NCBI GenBank assembly: GCA_017939855.1
Contig: JAGAZW010000195.1
Location: 1-9,015, forward strand
DNA from: Clostridia bacterium
Lineage (GTDB): Bacteria > Bacillota > Clostridia > Oscillospirales > Acutalibacteraceae
Direction: 5' to 3'
DNA length: 9,015 bases
Shown here: one piece after another, positions 1 through 7,288 of the stretch
Layout of the letters: the number at the start of each line of letters is the position of its first letter
Numbering within the stretch: position 1 is the first letter of the stretch
Position numbers and translations under genes: made by a program
Notes under the pieces: generated by a model
Told to the model about the DNA's origin: nothing
Databases searched by the model: none
The model's input: the letters and a program-made list of their open reading frames with translations, nothing else

Positions 1-645
1 GTAGACTCCTTGGGCGTACCTTTTACACGATATCTTTTCAATGCAATTTTTACTACTGTAGTTGGTACTTTTTCGTATCTCTTTTTATCGTTAATTACTG
101 CATATCCTATAGCGAAGGCAAAATTAAAAATAGTTGTTATTCTTGAAACACTTTTAGTTTATGCGATGCTTTTCCATAATGACACAATGGCGATGTTACG
201 TTTTGTTATTATGTCATATATGGGTATTATAGATACATATTGGGCTGTGATTCTTCCCGGGTTTGCCGGTACTATGGGTATGTATCTTATTGTTCAATTT
301 ATTAGGGCAAATATACAGGATGAAATTCTTGAAGCCGCCAGAATAGACGGTGCAGGTGAGTTTAAAATACTTTTCAAGATAGTCGCTCCTAGTATTAAGG
401 CGGGTTGGTTGACAGCTCTTATCTTTACATTCCAGAATTATTGGAATCAAGGTGCTTCCCCGTATATTTATACAGAGGAATTGAAACATATTTCAGTTGC
501 TATGTCATCTATAGCGGCTTCAGGTATTACACGTGCAGGTACAGGTATGGCGGTAACCTTAATACTTATGATACCAACTATTATCATATTCCTATGGAAT
601 CAGCGTTCTATTATGAACACAATGGCACATTCAGGCTTGAAATAA
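1..645 (+). CDS. Carbohydrate ABC transporter permease, MalG type (5' end cut by window)
   Basis: This is the C-terminal 214 residues of an inner-membrane channel subunit of a CUT1-type sugar importer. The reading frame is open from base 1, so the TTG at 10 is not the start; MalG-type permeases are usually 270-300 residues, so roughly 70 N-terminal residues lie upstream. Several hydrophobic helices are visible. The cytoplasmic EAA loop that contacts the ATPase reads EAARIDG at about residues 111-117 of the fragment, followed by nine residues and I-V-A-P. The usual LP at the end of the motif is AP here. The loop before the EAA helix is short (GIIDTYWAVILP), as in ordinary MalG proteins and unlike the second MalG protein at 6130. 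The gene ends 13 bases before the next start, with the ribosome binding site of that gene running into its stop codon. A MalF partner is expected upstream. The family call is secure; the substrate is unknown. Confidence 0.9.
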   Translation, partial: VDSLGVPFTRYLFNAIFTTVVGTFSYLFLSLITAYPIAKAKLKIVVILETLLVYAMLFHNDTMAMLRFVIMSYMGIIDTYWAVILPGFAGTMGMYLIVQFIRANIQDEILEAARIDGAGEFKILFKIVAPSIKAGWLTALIFTFQNYWNQGASPYIYTEELKHISVAMSSIAASGITRAGTGMAVTLILMIPTIIIFLWNQRSIMNTMAHSGLK

Positions 646-651
646 AGGAGG
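644..651 (+). promoter_or_regulatory. Ribosome binding site of the propeller/Yip1 gene
   Basis: AAAGGAGG lies 7 bases before the ATG at 659 and overlaps the TAA stop of the upstream permease. It is a near-perfect Shine-Dalgarno sequence. The overlap suggests that translation is coupled to the permease gene. Confidence 0.85.
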
Positions 652-658
652 AGAAACG

Positions 659-2812
659 ATGAAAAAATTTATATCTGCAATTATAGCAGTGTTCGTTGTT
701 GCTTTCCTTTTGACCGGCACTGTTTTTGCAGCGGGAACAACTTTTGCCCCATATAATTCTTATGAGTATAATATGTTTGGAGAATCTGTGGTGGCACCTA
801 TCGGATATGCTATCAGCGATACTATATCTGCTACATCCTTAGGCTTTGAAGGGCAATTTGAAAACCCTAGTGATATTATTTATACGGAAATAGATGGAGA
901 AGGACGTATTTTCATCTTAGATTCGGGAAACAGCCGTATTATAGAACTAAATACTGACTATGAGCTTGTTAAAGAACACAGGAATTTTTCTGTAAGTCAA
1001 GAAATTGCTGAAAAGTACGAAGTTCTCATATCTGATACTGCCACAAATAGTATAACCTTTAGTGGTGCTACCGGTTTAGCCCTTAACAAAGATAATGATT
1101 TTGTTATTGCCGACCTTAGTGGTAACAGGGTCTTGATTGTAGACAGAGAAACCAGTGAAGTTCTGTGGACAATCAACCGTCCCGATGAAGCTCTTAATGA
1201 CACAGGTGCAACTTTTTCACCAAAGAAGGTTGAAGTGGATGATAGAGGCAGGTATTATGTAACATCTTCATCCATTGCTTTAGGTGTTATGATTTTTGAC
1301 CAGCAGGGTGAATTTATTGAGTTTTTCGGTGCAAATGAGGTTCTTTCCACTACGCAGGCGATTGTAAAGTATATTCGCGAAACGTTTTATTCTGTTACCC
1401 AGCTTGATTACCAAGAACAGGTAACACCCGTTGTAATTAAAAATATGGATTTTGATGATAAAGGGTTTTTATATACTGTATCTCCTTATCGTGAAGCTTC
1501 AACTGTTGCAGTTGCAGGTTTGGTAAGAAAACTTAACTACAGCGGCGACGACCTTATAGGTGAGAATGTAATCTTCGGTGACACTGAGGAGAGCACAACA
1601 GGCGATAGAACAGAGTTTTGTGATATTGATGTAGATAAAGACGGTTTTATAAACATTCTCGATGACAAGCGTGGTCGAGTGTTCCAATATACTGATACGG
1701 GTACGCTGGTTGCAGTATTCGGCGGAATCGGTTCTCAAACAGGAGCCTTTACTTATCCGGTTGCCCTTGAATCAGTCGGCGAGGACATTTTGGTGGTTGA
1801 CCAAAAGAAAAACTCAATTTTTATTTTTGAGCCAACTGATTACGCAAACAATGTACGCAAGGCAATTATGCTAATGAACAATAATGATTTCGAGGGTTCT
1901 GCAGAGCTTTGGAATGCGATTCTTGAAAGCAATGATAATAGTTATCTATGTTATCAGGGTCTAGGAAGAATTGCTGACTATCAAGGCAATTACAAGGAAG
2001 CTATGAAATATTATAAATTGGCATATGACCAAGACGGTTATGCTCTTGCTTATCAGCAGCACCGTCAGCAGTTGATAGAAAAATATGCCATAGTTGTAAT
2101 TTTAGTTGTAATTGTGGCTGTAGTCTTAATAATGTTTGGGCTTAAATTACTCAAGAAACTAACTGTTCCGATAACAGGTCAGGCGTATTCAAAAATGGAA
2201 AGTAAGTATGGAATGGAGTTTTATGTTCTAACACATCCGCTTGATGGCTTTGCACAGTTTAAAACAAGAAAGCTTCCCTCGGTGAGAGTTTCTGCGATAA
2301 TTGTATTAATATGGCTTATAGTAGAAATTTTTGATTTTAACTTTACCGGTTTTGCCTTCAGTATTAATCGTAGTGTTGACTTTAATATGCCGGTAACCCT
2401 GTTGCTTACGGTTGGTATTTATGTGATGTTCTGTGTTTCCAACTGGGCTATATGTACACTTATTGAAGGTAAGGGCACAATGAAGGATATCCTTGCAACC
2501 ACTGCATATAGTCTCATACCTTATATATTAACCCAGGCAATAGCTGTTTTGTTAACAAATGTTTTAGTTCCCTCTGAGGGTGTATTTATAACTATTATAA
2601 CAACTATTGGACTCATTTGGACAGCAGGTATACTAATTTTAGGTATGCTGACTATTCACGAATTTTCCCTTGCTAAGACAATTTGGTCCCTTTTACTTAC
2701 TATCTTGGGTATGGTTGCTATGATATTACTTGCAATACTCCTTTATAGTTTAATGAAACAGATGTTTGGTTTCTTTGTTTCAGTGTACAAAGAAATATCA
2801 TTTAGAAATTGA
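659..2812 (+). CDS. Secreted NHL-like beta-propeller / TPR-like / Yip1-domain membrane protein
   Basis: A 717-residue fusion. Residues 1-24 are a signal peptide (MKKF, a hydrophobic core, then VFA-A). Residues about 50-395 hold repeated strands of the form D-x-x-G-x-[FI]-x-[IVT], such as DGEGRIFILDSGNSRIIEL, DKDGFINILDDKRGRVFQY and EDILVVDQKKNSIFIF. These are typical of NHL or six-bladed propeller repeats. Residues about 402-468 look like TPR helices (GLGRIADYQGNYKEAMKYYKLA). A first membrane helix spans about 475-498. A short cytoplasmic stretch with HPLDGFAQFK (about 526-535) and five further hydrophobic helices to the C-terminus resemble the Yip1 family. The predicted topology puts the propeller and TPR outside the cell and anchors the protein by six helices. 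It sits between a permease gene and the DUF5696 gene, only 3 bases before the ATG at 2816. Its role is not known; ligand binding, assembly of the importer or glycan sensing are inferences. The domain calls are good, the function uncertain. Confidence 0.85.
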   Translation: MKKFISAIIAVFVVAFLLTGTVFAAGTTFAPYNSYEYNMFGESVVAPIGYAISDTISATSLGFEGQFENPSDIIYTEIDGEGRIFILDSGNSRIIELNTDYELVKEHRNFSVSQEIAEKYEVLISDTATNSITFSGATGLALNKDNDFVIADLSGNRVLIVDRETSEVLWTINRPDEALNDTGATFSPKKVEVDDRGRYYVTSSSIALGVMIFDQQGEFIEFFGANEVLSTTQAIVKYIRETFYSVTQLDYQEQVTPVVIKNMDFDDKGFLYTVSPYREASTVAVAGLVRKLNYSGDDLIGENVIFGDTEESTTGDRTEFCDIDVDKDGFINILDDKRGRVFQYTDTGTLVAVFGGIGSQTGAFTYPVALESVGEDILVVDQKKNSIFIFEPTDYANNVRKAIMLMNNNDFEGSAELWNAILESNDNSYLCYQGLGRIADYQGNYKEAMKYYKLAYDQDGYALAYQQHRQQLIEKYAIVVILVVIVAVVLIMFGLKLLKKLTVPITGQAYSKMESKYGMEFYVLTHPLDGFAQFKTRKLPSVRVSAIIVLIWLIVEIFDFNFTGFAFSINRSVDFNMPVTLLLTVGIYVMFCVSNWAICTLIEGKGTMKDILATTAYSLIPYILTQAIAVLLTNVLVPSEGVFITIITTIGLIWTAGILILGMLTIHEFSLAKTIWSLLLTILGMVAMILLAILLYSLMKQMFGFFVSVYKEISFRN

Positions 2813-2817
2813 TGAAT

Positions 2818-2821
2818 GAGG
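2818..2821 (+). promoter_or_regulatory. GAGG ribosome binding site deciding the DUF5696 start
   Basis: GAGG ends 9 bases before the ATG at 2831, a normal spacing. The alternative in-frame ATG at 2816 has no Shine-Dalgarno-like sequence before it and overlaps this site. The site therefore favours 2831 as the start, five codons inside the longest frame. Confidence 0.55.
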
Positions 2822-2830
2822 CAGAAAATT

Positions 2831-5122
2831 ATGACAAAAAAACTCAGTAGGGTAGTGAGATATTTTGCTTTATTGCTTACGGCAAGTATGTTAATAGGTG
2901 TAGCGCTCCCGCAAAAAAATAATGTTTCTGCTACTGCAGAAATGGTTGCTATCGCCGAACAGGAGCTTGAGGCTGTGGGCGGATATCAGCAGTTGATGGA
3001 AAGTGACTCTCTGCTTTTTTATATTGAAACTGATTCCGGAAAATTTGCTCTTGTTAATAAAAATACCGGTGCAATATGGTACAGCAATCCTACCGACTTA
3101 AGAGAAAACACTATTGATAGAGGCTTGACCAAAACAAACGTACAGTCGCAACTTGTTTTGGAATACGTAAATGTTCTTGATATAAATAAGGACGCTTATA
3201 GTTCGATTACAAATAGCTTTGCTATGTGTAATACCAATTATGGTAATACCGGCAGTATTAAGGTTTCTGAAAGAGAAGACGGAACCGTTAAAGTGTTATA
3301 CGACTTTGGCACTCTTGGCATAGTTGTCCCGGTTATATACAGTATTGAGTCAGATTATTTTGAAGCAAAAATTGATACTGTGAACATTGACGAAGGTGAC
3401 GAAAACAGAATTGTCAATCTTACATTCCTTCCTTATTTTGGTGCCGCAGGTCCAAAAGAAAATGGTTACTTATTCGTCCCGGACGGTTGTGGTGCTGTAG
3501 CTGAGTTTAATAGCGGTATTATCCCGTATACCAACTATAACAAAATGATATATGGCGATGATAATGCTAATCTTGCAGAGACCAGTACAACTAAAGAAGA
3601 AAATATTCTTTTTCCGGTATTCGGTACAGTTGTAGAGGGCAAGGGCGCTATGTTCGGTATTGTTACTAAGGGCGATGGTTCTTCAAAGATTATCGTAAAT
3701 ACAGGCAGCAGTAAAACCTATTATAACTCTATTTGTACACAATTGGCATATCGTATATGTGCCGAAGGCAAGGGTCTGTATGCTTCGCAAGCAAACGGTC
3801 AGAAGAGAATACTTACTTTAACTGATGCTCCATATGGGGTTGACGGATATACAGTAAGATATTATTTATTGGACGGTGAAAAGGCATCTTATTCAGGAAT
3901 GGCTGAGACCTATCGTAACTATCTTGTGAAAGAGAAGGGACTCAAAAAAAATGCAAGTAAGCCTTCTCTTGCCCTGGAAATTTATGGTGCACTTGAAACA
4001 AAAGAAAACATTCTCGGTGTAACCTATCAAAAAGACCAGAAATTAACATCCTATAGTGATGTTAAATCAATTCTTTCCACTTTGAAAAAATCGGGTGTAG
4101 GAGATATTGCTGTTCAGTATATAGGTTGGACGAATAACGGAGTTTATAATCGCAAGTATCCAACCTCCGCTTCTGCATTATCGGCGCTTGGCGGTAAGTC
4201 TGATTTTAAAGATATGAAGAGTTATTTGGATAAGCAGGGTATAGAATATTATATGGCTGCCGATTTTGTAACCTTCAATAAGAATAGTCTCGGTATAACT
4301 GCCAATAAGAATTCGGCTAAAACCACAAATGGTGACAATGCAGAAATATATGAATATTCGGTTGTTACCGGTGAACAGAATCTAGATATACCTTCTTGGT
4401 ATTTGATGCGTCCGCAGGATTTAATAGCTAAATCTCAGAAATTTTTTAAATCTTTTGAGAAATTAGGTTTAGATTCTATAGGCCTTACTAATATCGGGAA
4501 CACCCTTTATTCCGACTTTTCGAATGATGGTGGTATATTCAGAAGTAAGAGTATCGAATATTTTGAAGAGTTTGTAAAAAGTGTGGATGGCAAAGTTAAA
4601 AACATTTCTGTAAATGGCGGAAATTCTTATGTTATCCCTTATGTTTCAAGAGTATATGATGCTCCTATGACATCGAGTCAATATGATATTTTTACATATG
4701 ATGTGCCTTTTTATCAAATGGTGCTTCACGGATATGTAAACTATACAACCTGCCCGGTAGTACAGTCTATTGATAAACAAACGGTATTGCTTAAATCTAT
4801 TGAAACCGGCGCTGATTTGTTGTATACCTGTACAGGTAATAATTCTTATAATTTGAGAGAAACTCGTCTTTCTTCACTTTACAGTTCTAAATTTTCAGTA
4901 TGGAAGGAAAGCGCAATCGAGTTTTATGAGAAGAATAATTCGGTGAATTCGAAGATTTGGAATCAGGAAATAGTAGACCATAAGTATGTGGCTGAGGACT
5001 GTTTCAAAACCGTTTATGCCAACGGTGTAACAGTATATGTAAATTATTCGGAAAACAATCAAACTGTTGATGGAGTTACCGTAAAGGCAGAAAACTATTT
5101 TGTTAAGGAGGCAAACGCATGA
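2831..5122 (+). CDS. Secreted DUF5696-family protein, glycoside-hydrolase-like
   Basis: A 763-residue exported protein (768 if the ATG at 2816 is used). Residues 1-34 form a signal peptide: TKK and RVVR, a hydrophobic core at about 11-26, and a possible VSA cleavage site. There is no lipobox cysteine, no LPXTG motif and no C-terminal membrane helix, so it is probably released or held by partners. The N-terminal half is rich in beta strands and includes the family-typical FALVNKNTGAIWYSNP. From about residue 375 the pattern changes to alternating strands and helices, as in a TIM barrel: GDIAVQYIGWTNNGVYN, then YYMAADF (Asp478), then LGLDSIGLTNIGN (Asp548). This layout, a beta sandwich before a barrel, resembles several retaining glycoside hydrolase families, with those aspartates as candidate active-site residues; that likeness is inference, and DUF5696 has no established reaction that I know of. 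DUF5696 genes commonly sit beside carbohydrate ABC permeases and Yip1 proteins, as here. Its TGA overlaps the next ATG (ATGA). Confidence 0.82.
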   Translation: MTKKLSRVVRYFALLLTASMLIGVALPQKNNVSATAEMVAIAEQELEAVGGYQQLMESDSLLFYIETDSGKFALVNKNTGAIWYSNPTDLRENTIDRGLTKTNVQSQLVLEYVNVLDINKDAYSSITNSFAMCNTNYGNTGSIKVSEREDGTVKVLYDFGTLGIVVPVIYSIESDYFEAKIDTVNIDEGDENRIVNLTFLPYFGAAGPKENGYLFVPDGCGAVAEFNSGIIPYTNYNKMIYGDDNANLAETSTTKEENILFPVFGTVVEGKGAMFGIVTKGDGSSKIIVNTGSSKTYYNSICTQLAYRICAEGKGLYASQANGQKRILTLTDAPYGVDGYTVRYYLLDGEKASYSGMAETYRNYLVKEKGLKKNASKPSLALEIYGALETKENILGVTYQKDQKLTSYSDVKSILSTLKKSGVGDIAVQYIGWTNNGVYNRKYPTSASALSALGGKSDFKDMKSYLDKQGIEYYMAADFVTFNKNSLGITANKNSAKTTNGDNAEIYEYSVVTGEQNLDIPSWYLMRPQDLIAKSQKFFKSFEKLGLDSIGLTNIGNTLYSDFSNDGGIFRSKSIEYFEEFVKSVDGKVKNISVNGGNSYVIPYVSRVYDAPMTSSQYDIFTYDVPFYQMVLHGYVNYTTCPVVQSIDKQTVLLKSIETGADLLYTCTGNNSYNLRETRLSSLYSSKFSVWKESAIEFYEKNNSVNSKIWNQEIVDHKYVAEDCFKTVYANGVTVYVNYSENNQTVDGVTVKAENYFVKEANA
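5105..5111 (+). promoter_or_regulatory. Ribosome binding site of the MalF-type permease
   Basis: AAGGAGG lies 7 bases before the ATG at 5119, entirely inside the end of the DUF5696 gene. With the ATGA stop/start overlap this points to translational coupling of the two genes. Confidence 0.85.
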
Positions 5123-6114
5123 AAAAATCAGATAAATTACAAAACAAAGCCTCCTTTATCGAAAAAATAAAAGAAAAGCTTTCATCTGATTCGAAATCTG
5201 AGAGTGCGGTTGTGGCTTCCGGCAAATCCCGTCTTTCGCTTCGTCAAAAGGATGCTCTTGTAGGAAGGGCGTTTGTACTTCCGTTCTATCTCGGATTTTT
5301 GATGTTTTCATTAGGTCCGCTCATTCAGACCTTTAGAATGATGTTTTATCGTTCGACTGTAAAATTCGGCGGATTTAATATGGAATACATAGGCGTAGAA
5401 AATTTTGACTATGTTTTCAATAAAGACGCAAGTTTTATTGAAAATTTGTTTGGATCTGTAGGTAATATGGTCTGGCAGGTACCTATAATACTTTTTATCA
5501 GTCTTTTTATGGCTGTTCTTATCAACACAAAGTTTGTAGGTCGTTCGTTTGTTCGTGTCGTATTTTTCCTCCCTGTTATTGTTATGACCGGAACGGTAAT
5601 GCTTATTGTCCAAGGTGATGCCGCAGCATCCGCAACCCTTAGCGGCGACGTTGTAGCTGGAGGTAAGATAGAATACAGTGTGGGAATAGAAACCTTGCTT
5701 CTTCAAGCAGGTCTTGATTCTAAGATTGTTGAGTTTTTCACCGACATTTCAAACGATATTTTTAATCTTGCTTGGAAGGCGGGAGTGCAAATTATTATCT
5801 TCCTGTCAGGTCTTCAGAGTATACCATCATCTCTTTATGAAGCATCTTCTGTTGAAGGGGCTACAAAATGGGAAGAATTTTTCAAGATAACCTTACCCAT
5901 GCTTTTACCCACATTTGTACTTAATGCGGTTTATACCATAGTCGATGCTTTTACAGATGTAAATAATGAGGCAATGAATCAGGTTATGGTACAGGTTAAA
6001 GCCCTTGATTACGGAAAAGCATCGGTAATGTCATATTCGTATTTTGTGCTGATAGCGGTATTTGTAGCTTTAGTTATGTGGTTATTCTCTGCCCTTAACA
6101 AGCGGTATGCATAA
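5119..6114 (+). CDS. Carbohydrate ABC transporter permease, MalF/UgpA type
   Basis: A 331-residue channel subunit of a CUT1 sugar importer, the partner of the MalG-type protein encoded directly downstream. The first 50 or so residues are charged and presumably cytoplasmic (many Lys, Ser and Glu). Six membrane helices follow, starting with AFVLPFYLGFLMFSLGPLI. The EAA loop is complete: EASSVEG at residues 241-247, nine residues, then I257-T-L-P260, which matches the EAA-x3-G-x9-I-x-LP consensus. Between helices 3 and 4 (residues about 166-216) is an extracytoplasmic segment of about 50 residues, longer than in plain sugar permeases; it would face the binding protein. The start is fixed by AAGGAGG and by the 4-base overlap with the upstream gene. 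The substrate is unknown; an oligosaccharide is the default guess for the family, though some relatives near DUF5696 genes are annotated as lipo-oligosaccharide or polysaccharide (LplB-like) permeases. Confidence 0.93.
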   Translation: MKKSDKLQNKASFIEKIKEKLSSDSKSESAVVASGKSRLSLRQKDALVGRAFVLPFYLGFLMFSLGPLIQTFRMMFYRSTVKFGGFNMEYIGVENFDYVFNKDASFIENLFGSVGNMVWQVPIILFISLFMAVLINTKFVGRSFVRVVFFLPVIVMTGTVMLIVQGDAAASATLSGDVVAGGKIEYSVGIETLLLQAGLDSKIVEFFTDISNDIFNLAWKAGVQIIIFLSGLQSIPSSLYEASSVEGATKWEEFFKITLPMLLPTFVLNAVYTIVDAFTDVNNEAMNQVMVQVKALDYGKASVMSYSYFVLIAVFVALVMWLFSALNKRYA

Positions 6115-6121
6115 AGGGGGG
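6114..6121 (+). promoter_or_regulatory. Ribosome binding site of the second MalG-type permease
   Basis: AAGGGGGG lies 8 bases before the ATG at 6130 and begins in the stop codon of the MalF gene. The run of six G is unusual compared with the AAGGAGG sites of the other genes here, but still pairs with the 16S tail using G-U pairs. Confidence 0.6.
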
Positions 6122-6129
6122 TAATTAGA

Positions 6130-7122
6130 ATGTTTAAGGCTAGTAAATTAAGTGCAACAAAGTCATACCATCTAAAAAAGAACACCTTTAAATGGATAAT
6201 AAATATAGTTAAATTCTTTTTTATAGCAGGTATGTGTTATCTGTTCCTATTTCCTGTAATTTATCTTTTAACTGCCGCATTACAGGATCCCGCTACCGCC
6301 AGTGACCCTACAATCATTTATGTTCCAACACAGTTGTCCCTTGAAAATTTCAAATTGGCCATAGAGAAAATGGACTTTTGGAGCTCTGCCGGTATAACAT
6401 TGCTTATAACCGTTTTATGTACAGGTGTTACATTGCTTTCTTGCTCTATGGTAGGCTACGGATTTGCAAGATATAAGTTTTTTGAGAATAAAATAGCATT
6501 CATGCTGGTAATTATTCTTATAATTATCCCACCTCAAACTACTACTATCCCGACCTTTATAAATTTCAGATTTTTTGATCCGGTGGGAATAGTGAGTATG
6601 TTGCATGGTTGGTTCCCCGAAGTGATTAAAGAGCCGTATCTGCAATTAACCGGTTCTGCTTGGTCGATGGTTATTCCGGCAATTTTTGCGAGTGGTATAA
6701 AGGCGGGGCTTTGTATCTACATTTTCCGTCAGTTTTTCTTAGGTCAGCCCAAAGAGCTTGAAGAGGCGGCAAAAATAGATGGTTGCTCAGCTTTCGGTAC
6801 ATATTTTAGAGTAATGTTACCTTTAGCAACTCCTGCTATTATTACCGTTGCAGTATTAAGTTCTGTTTGGTACTGGACCGATTCATTCTATTCATCTATC
6901 TTCTTTGATCCTGTTAACGATAAGTCGCCTTTATCTGCGACCTTGTCTATACTGTATACATCAGCTACAAGCAATACCGGCGTTTCGGTAGTTGATCCTG
7001 AACAGATTAAAGGATTGTTGGCAGCAGCTGCATTCCTTACTATTATACCTATTCTAATAGCATACTTAATAGTTCAGCGCAAGTTTACAGAAAGTATTGA
7101 GCGTACTGGTATCGTAGGATAA
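6130..7122 (+). CDS. Carbohydrate ABC transporter permease, MalG type
   Basis: A 330-residue channel subunit that pairs with the MalF-type protein 15 bases upstream. Helix 1 is at about residues 22-52, and five more helices follow. The ATPase-contact loop is EAAKIDG at residues 212-218, then nine residues and V-M-L-P231, a full EAA motif. The protein is longer than usual (270-300 residues) mainly because of a roughly 20-residue insertion at about 156-177, between GIV and WSMVIP, on the extracytoplasmic side. The MalG fragment at the start of the window has only three residues (DTY) at that place. The ATG at 6130 follows a G-rich ribosome binding site. It is the last gene of the tight block; a 166-base gap with an inverted repeat separates it from the binding-protein gene. 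No ATP-binding subunit is encoded in the window. Confidence 0.93.
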   Translation: MFKASKLSATKSYHLKKNTFKWIINIVKFFFIAGMCYLFLFPVIYLLTAALQDPATASDPTIIYVPTQLSLENFKLAIEKMDFWSSAGITLLITVLCTGVTLLSCSMVGYGFARYKFFENKIAFMLVIILIIIPPQTTTIPTFINFRFFDPVGIVSMLHGWFPEVIKEPYLQLTGSAWSMVIPAIFASGIKAGLCIYIFRQFFLGQPKELEEAAKIDGCSAFGTYFRVMLPLATPAIITVAVLSSVWYWTDSFYSSIFFDPVNDKSPLSATLSILYTSATSNTGVSVVDPEQIKGLLAAAAFLTIIPILIAYLIVQRKFTESIERTGIVG

Positions 7123-7134
7123 GTAACTTTTTAT

Positions 7135-7185
7135 CAAATTTACCATAAATATACTTGAAATCCTTTAATCTTTATGGTAAACTTG
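7135..7185 (+). repeat. Inverted repeat / hairpin between permease and binding-protein genes
   Basis: The arms 7135-7149 (CAAATTTACCATAAA) and 7171-7185 (TTTATGGTAAACTTG) match at 14 of 15 positions around a 21-base loop. No run of T follows the right arm (TTATAGGGCG), so this is not a standard Rho-independent terminator. It could be an RNA stem that slows decay or halts readthrough between the permease and binding-protein messages, or a pair of half-sites for a regulator. Which of these holds cannot be told from sequence. Confidence 0.6.
7155..7183 (+). promoter_or_regulatory. Candidate promoter inside the inverted repeat
   Basis: TTGAAA at 7155-7160 and TAAACT at 7178-7183 are 17 bases apart. 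The -35 box matches the sigma-A consensus at 5 of 6 positions, the -10 box at 4 of 6. The -10 box lies in the right arm of the inverted repeat, which would let a regulator bound there block it. It is weak evidence in AT-rich DNA. Confidence 0.3.
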
Positions 7186-7206
7186 TTATAGGGCGTTAGT
7201 TCTATA

Positions 7207-7236
7207 TTACAATTAAGGTGTTTTTTCGGGTATTAT
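7207..7236 (+). promoter_or_regulatory. Candidate promoter of the solute-binding lipoprotein gene
   Basis: TTACAA at 7207-7212 and TATTAT at 7231-7236 are 18 bases apart, about 50 bases before the binding-protein start. An overlapping TATACT is at 7234-7239. A separate promoter here would fit the larger amounts of binding protein that importers usually need. The -35 box is only a fair match. Confidence 0.4.
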
Positions 7237-7242
7237 ACTGCA

Positions 7243-7256
7243 ATTGTATAAACAAT
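7243..7256 (+). repeat. Short palindrome at the likely transcription start
   Basis: ATTGT-ATAA-ACAAT is a perfect 5-base inverted repeat with a 4-base spacer. It begins 6 bases after the candidate -10 box, where the transcript would start, so it could be an operator. It is short and AT-rich and may be chance. Confidence 0.3.
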
Positions 7257-7288
7257 CGCCTTAAAAACTATGAAAGGAAAGAAAGGTT

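Noticed and set aside
405..662. 85-codon open frame overlapping the end of the first permease
   Set aside because: It is an out-of-frame reading of the permease gene, whose own frame carries the EAA motif and membrane helices.
5311..5706. 131-codon open frame on the minus strand
   Set aside because: It lies wholly inside the MalF gene, has no ribosome binding site, and its translation is rich in His, Lys, Tyr and Asn with no recognisable domain; it mirrors the coding strand's codon pattern.
7135..7185. Rho-independent terminator after the second MalG gene
   Set aside because: The stem is AT-rich with a 21-base loop, and no T-run follows on either strand, unlike the clear terminator at 8713-8750.
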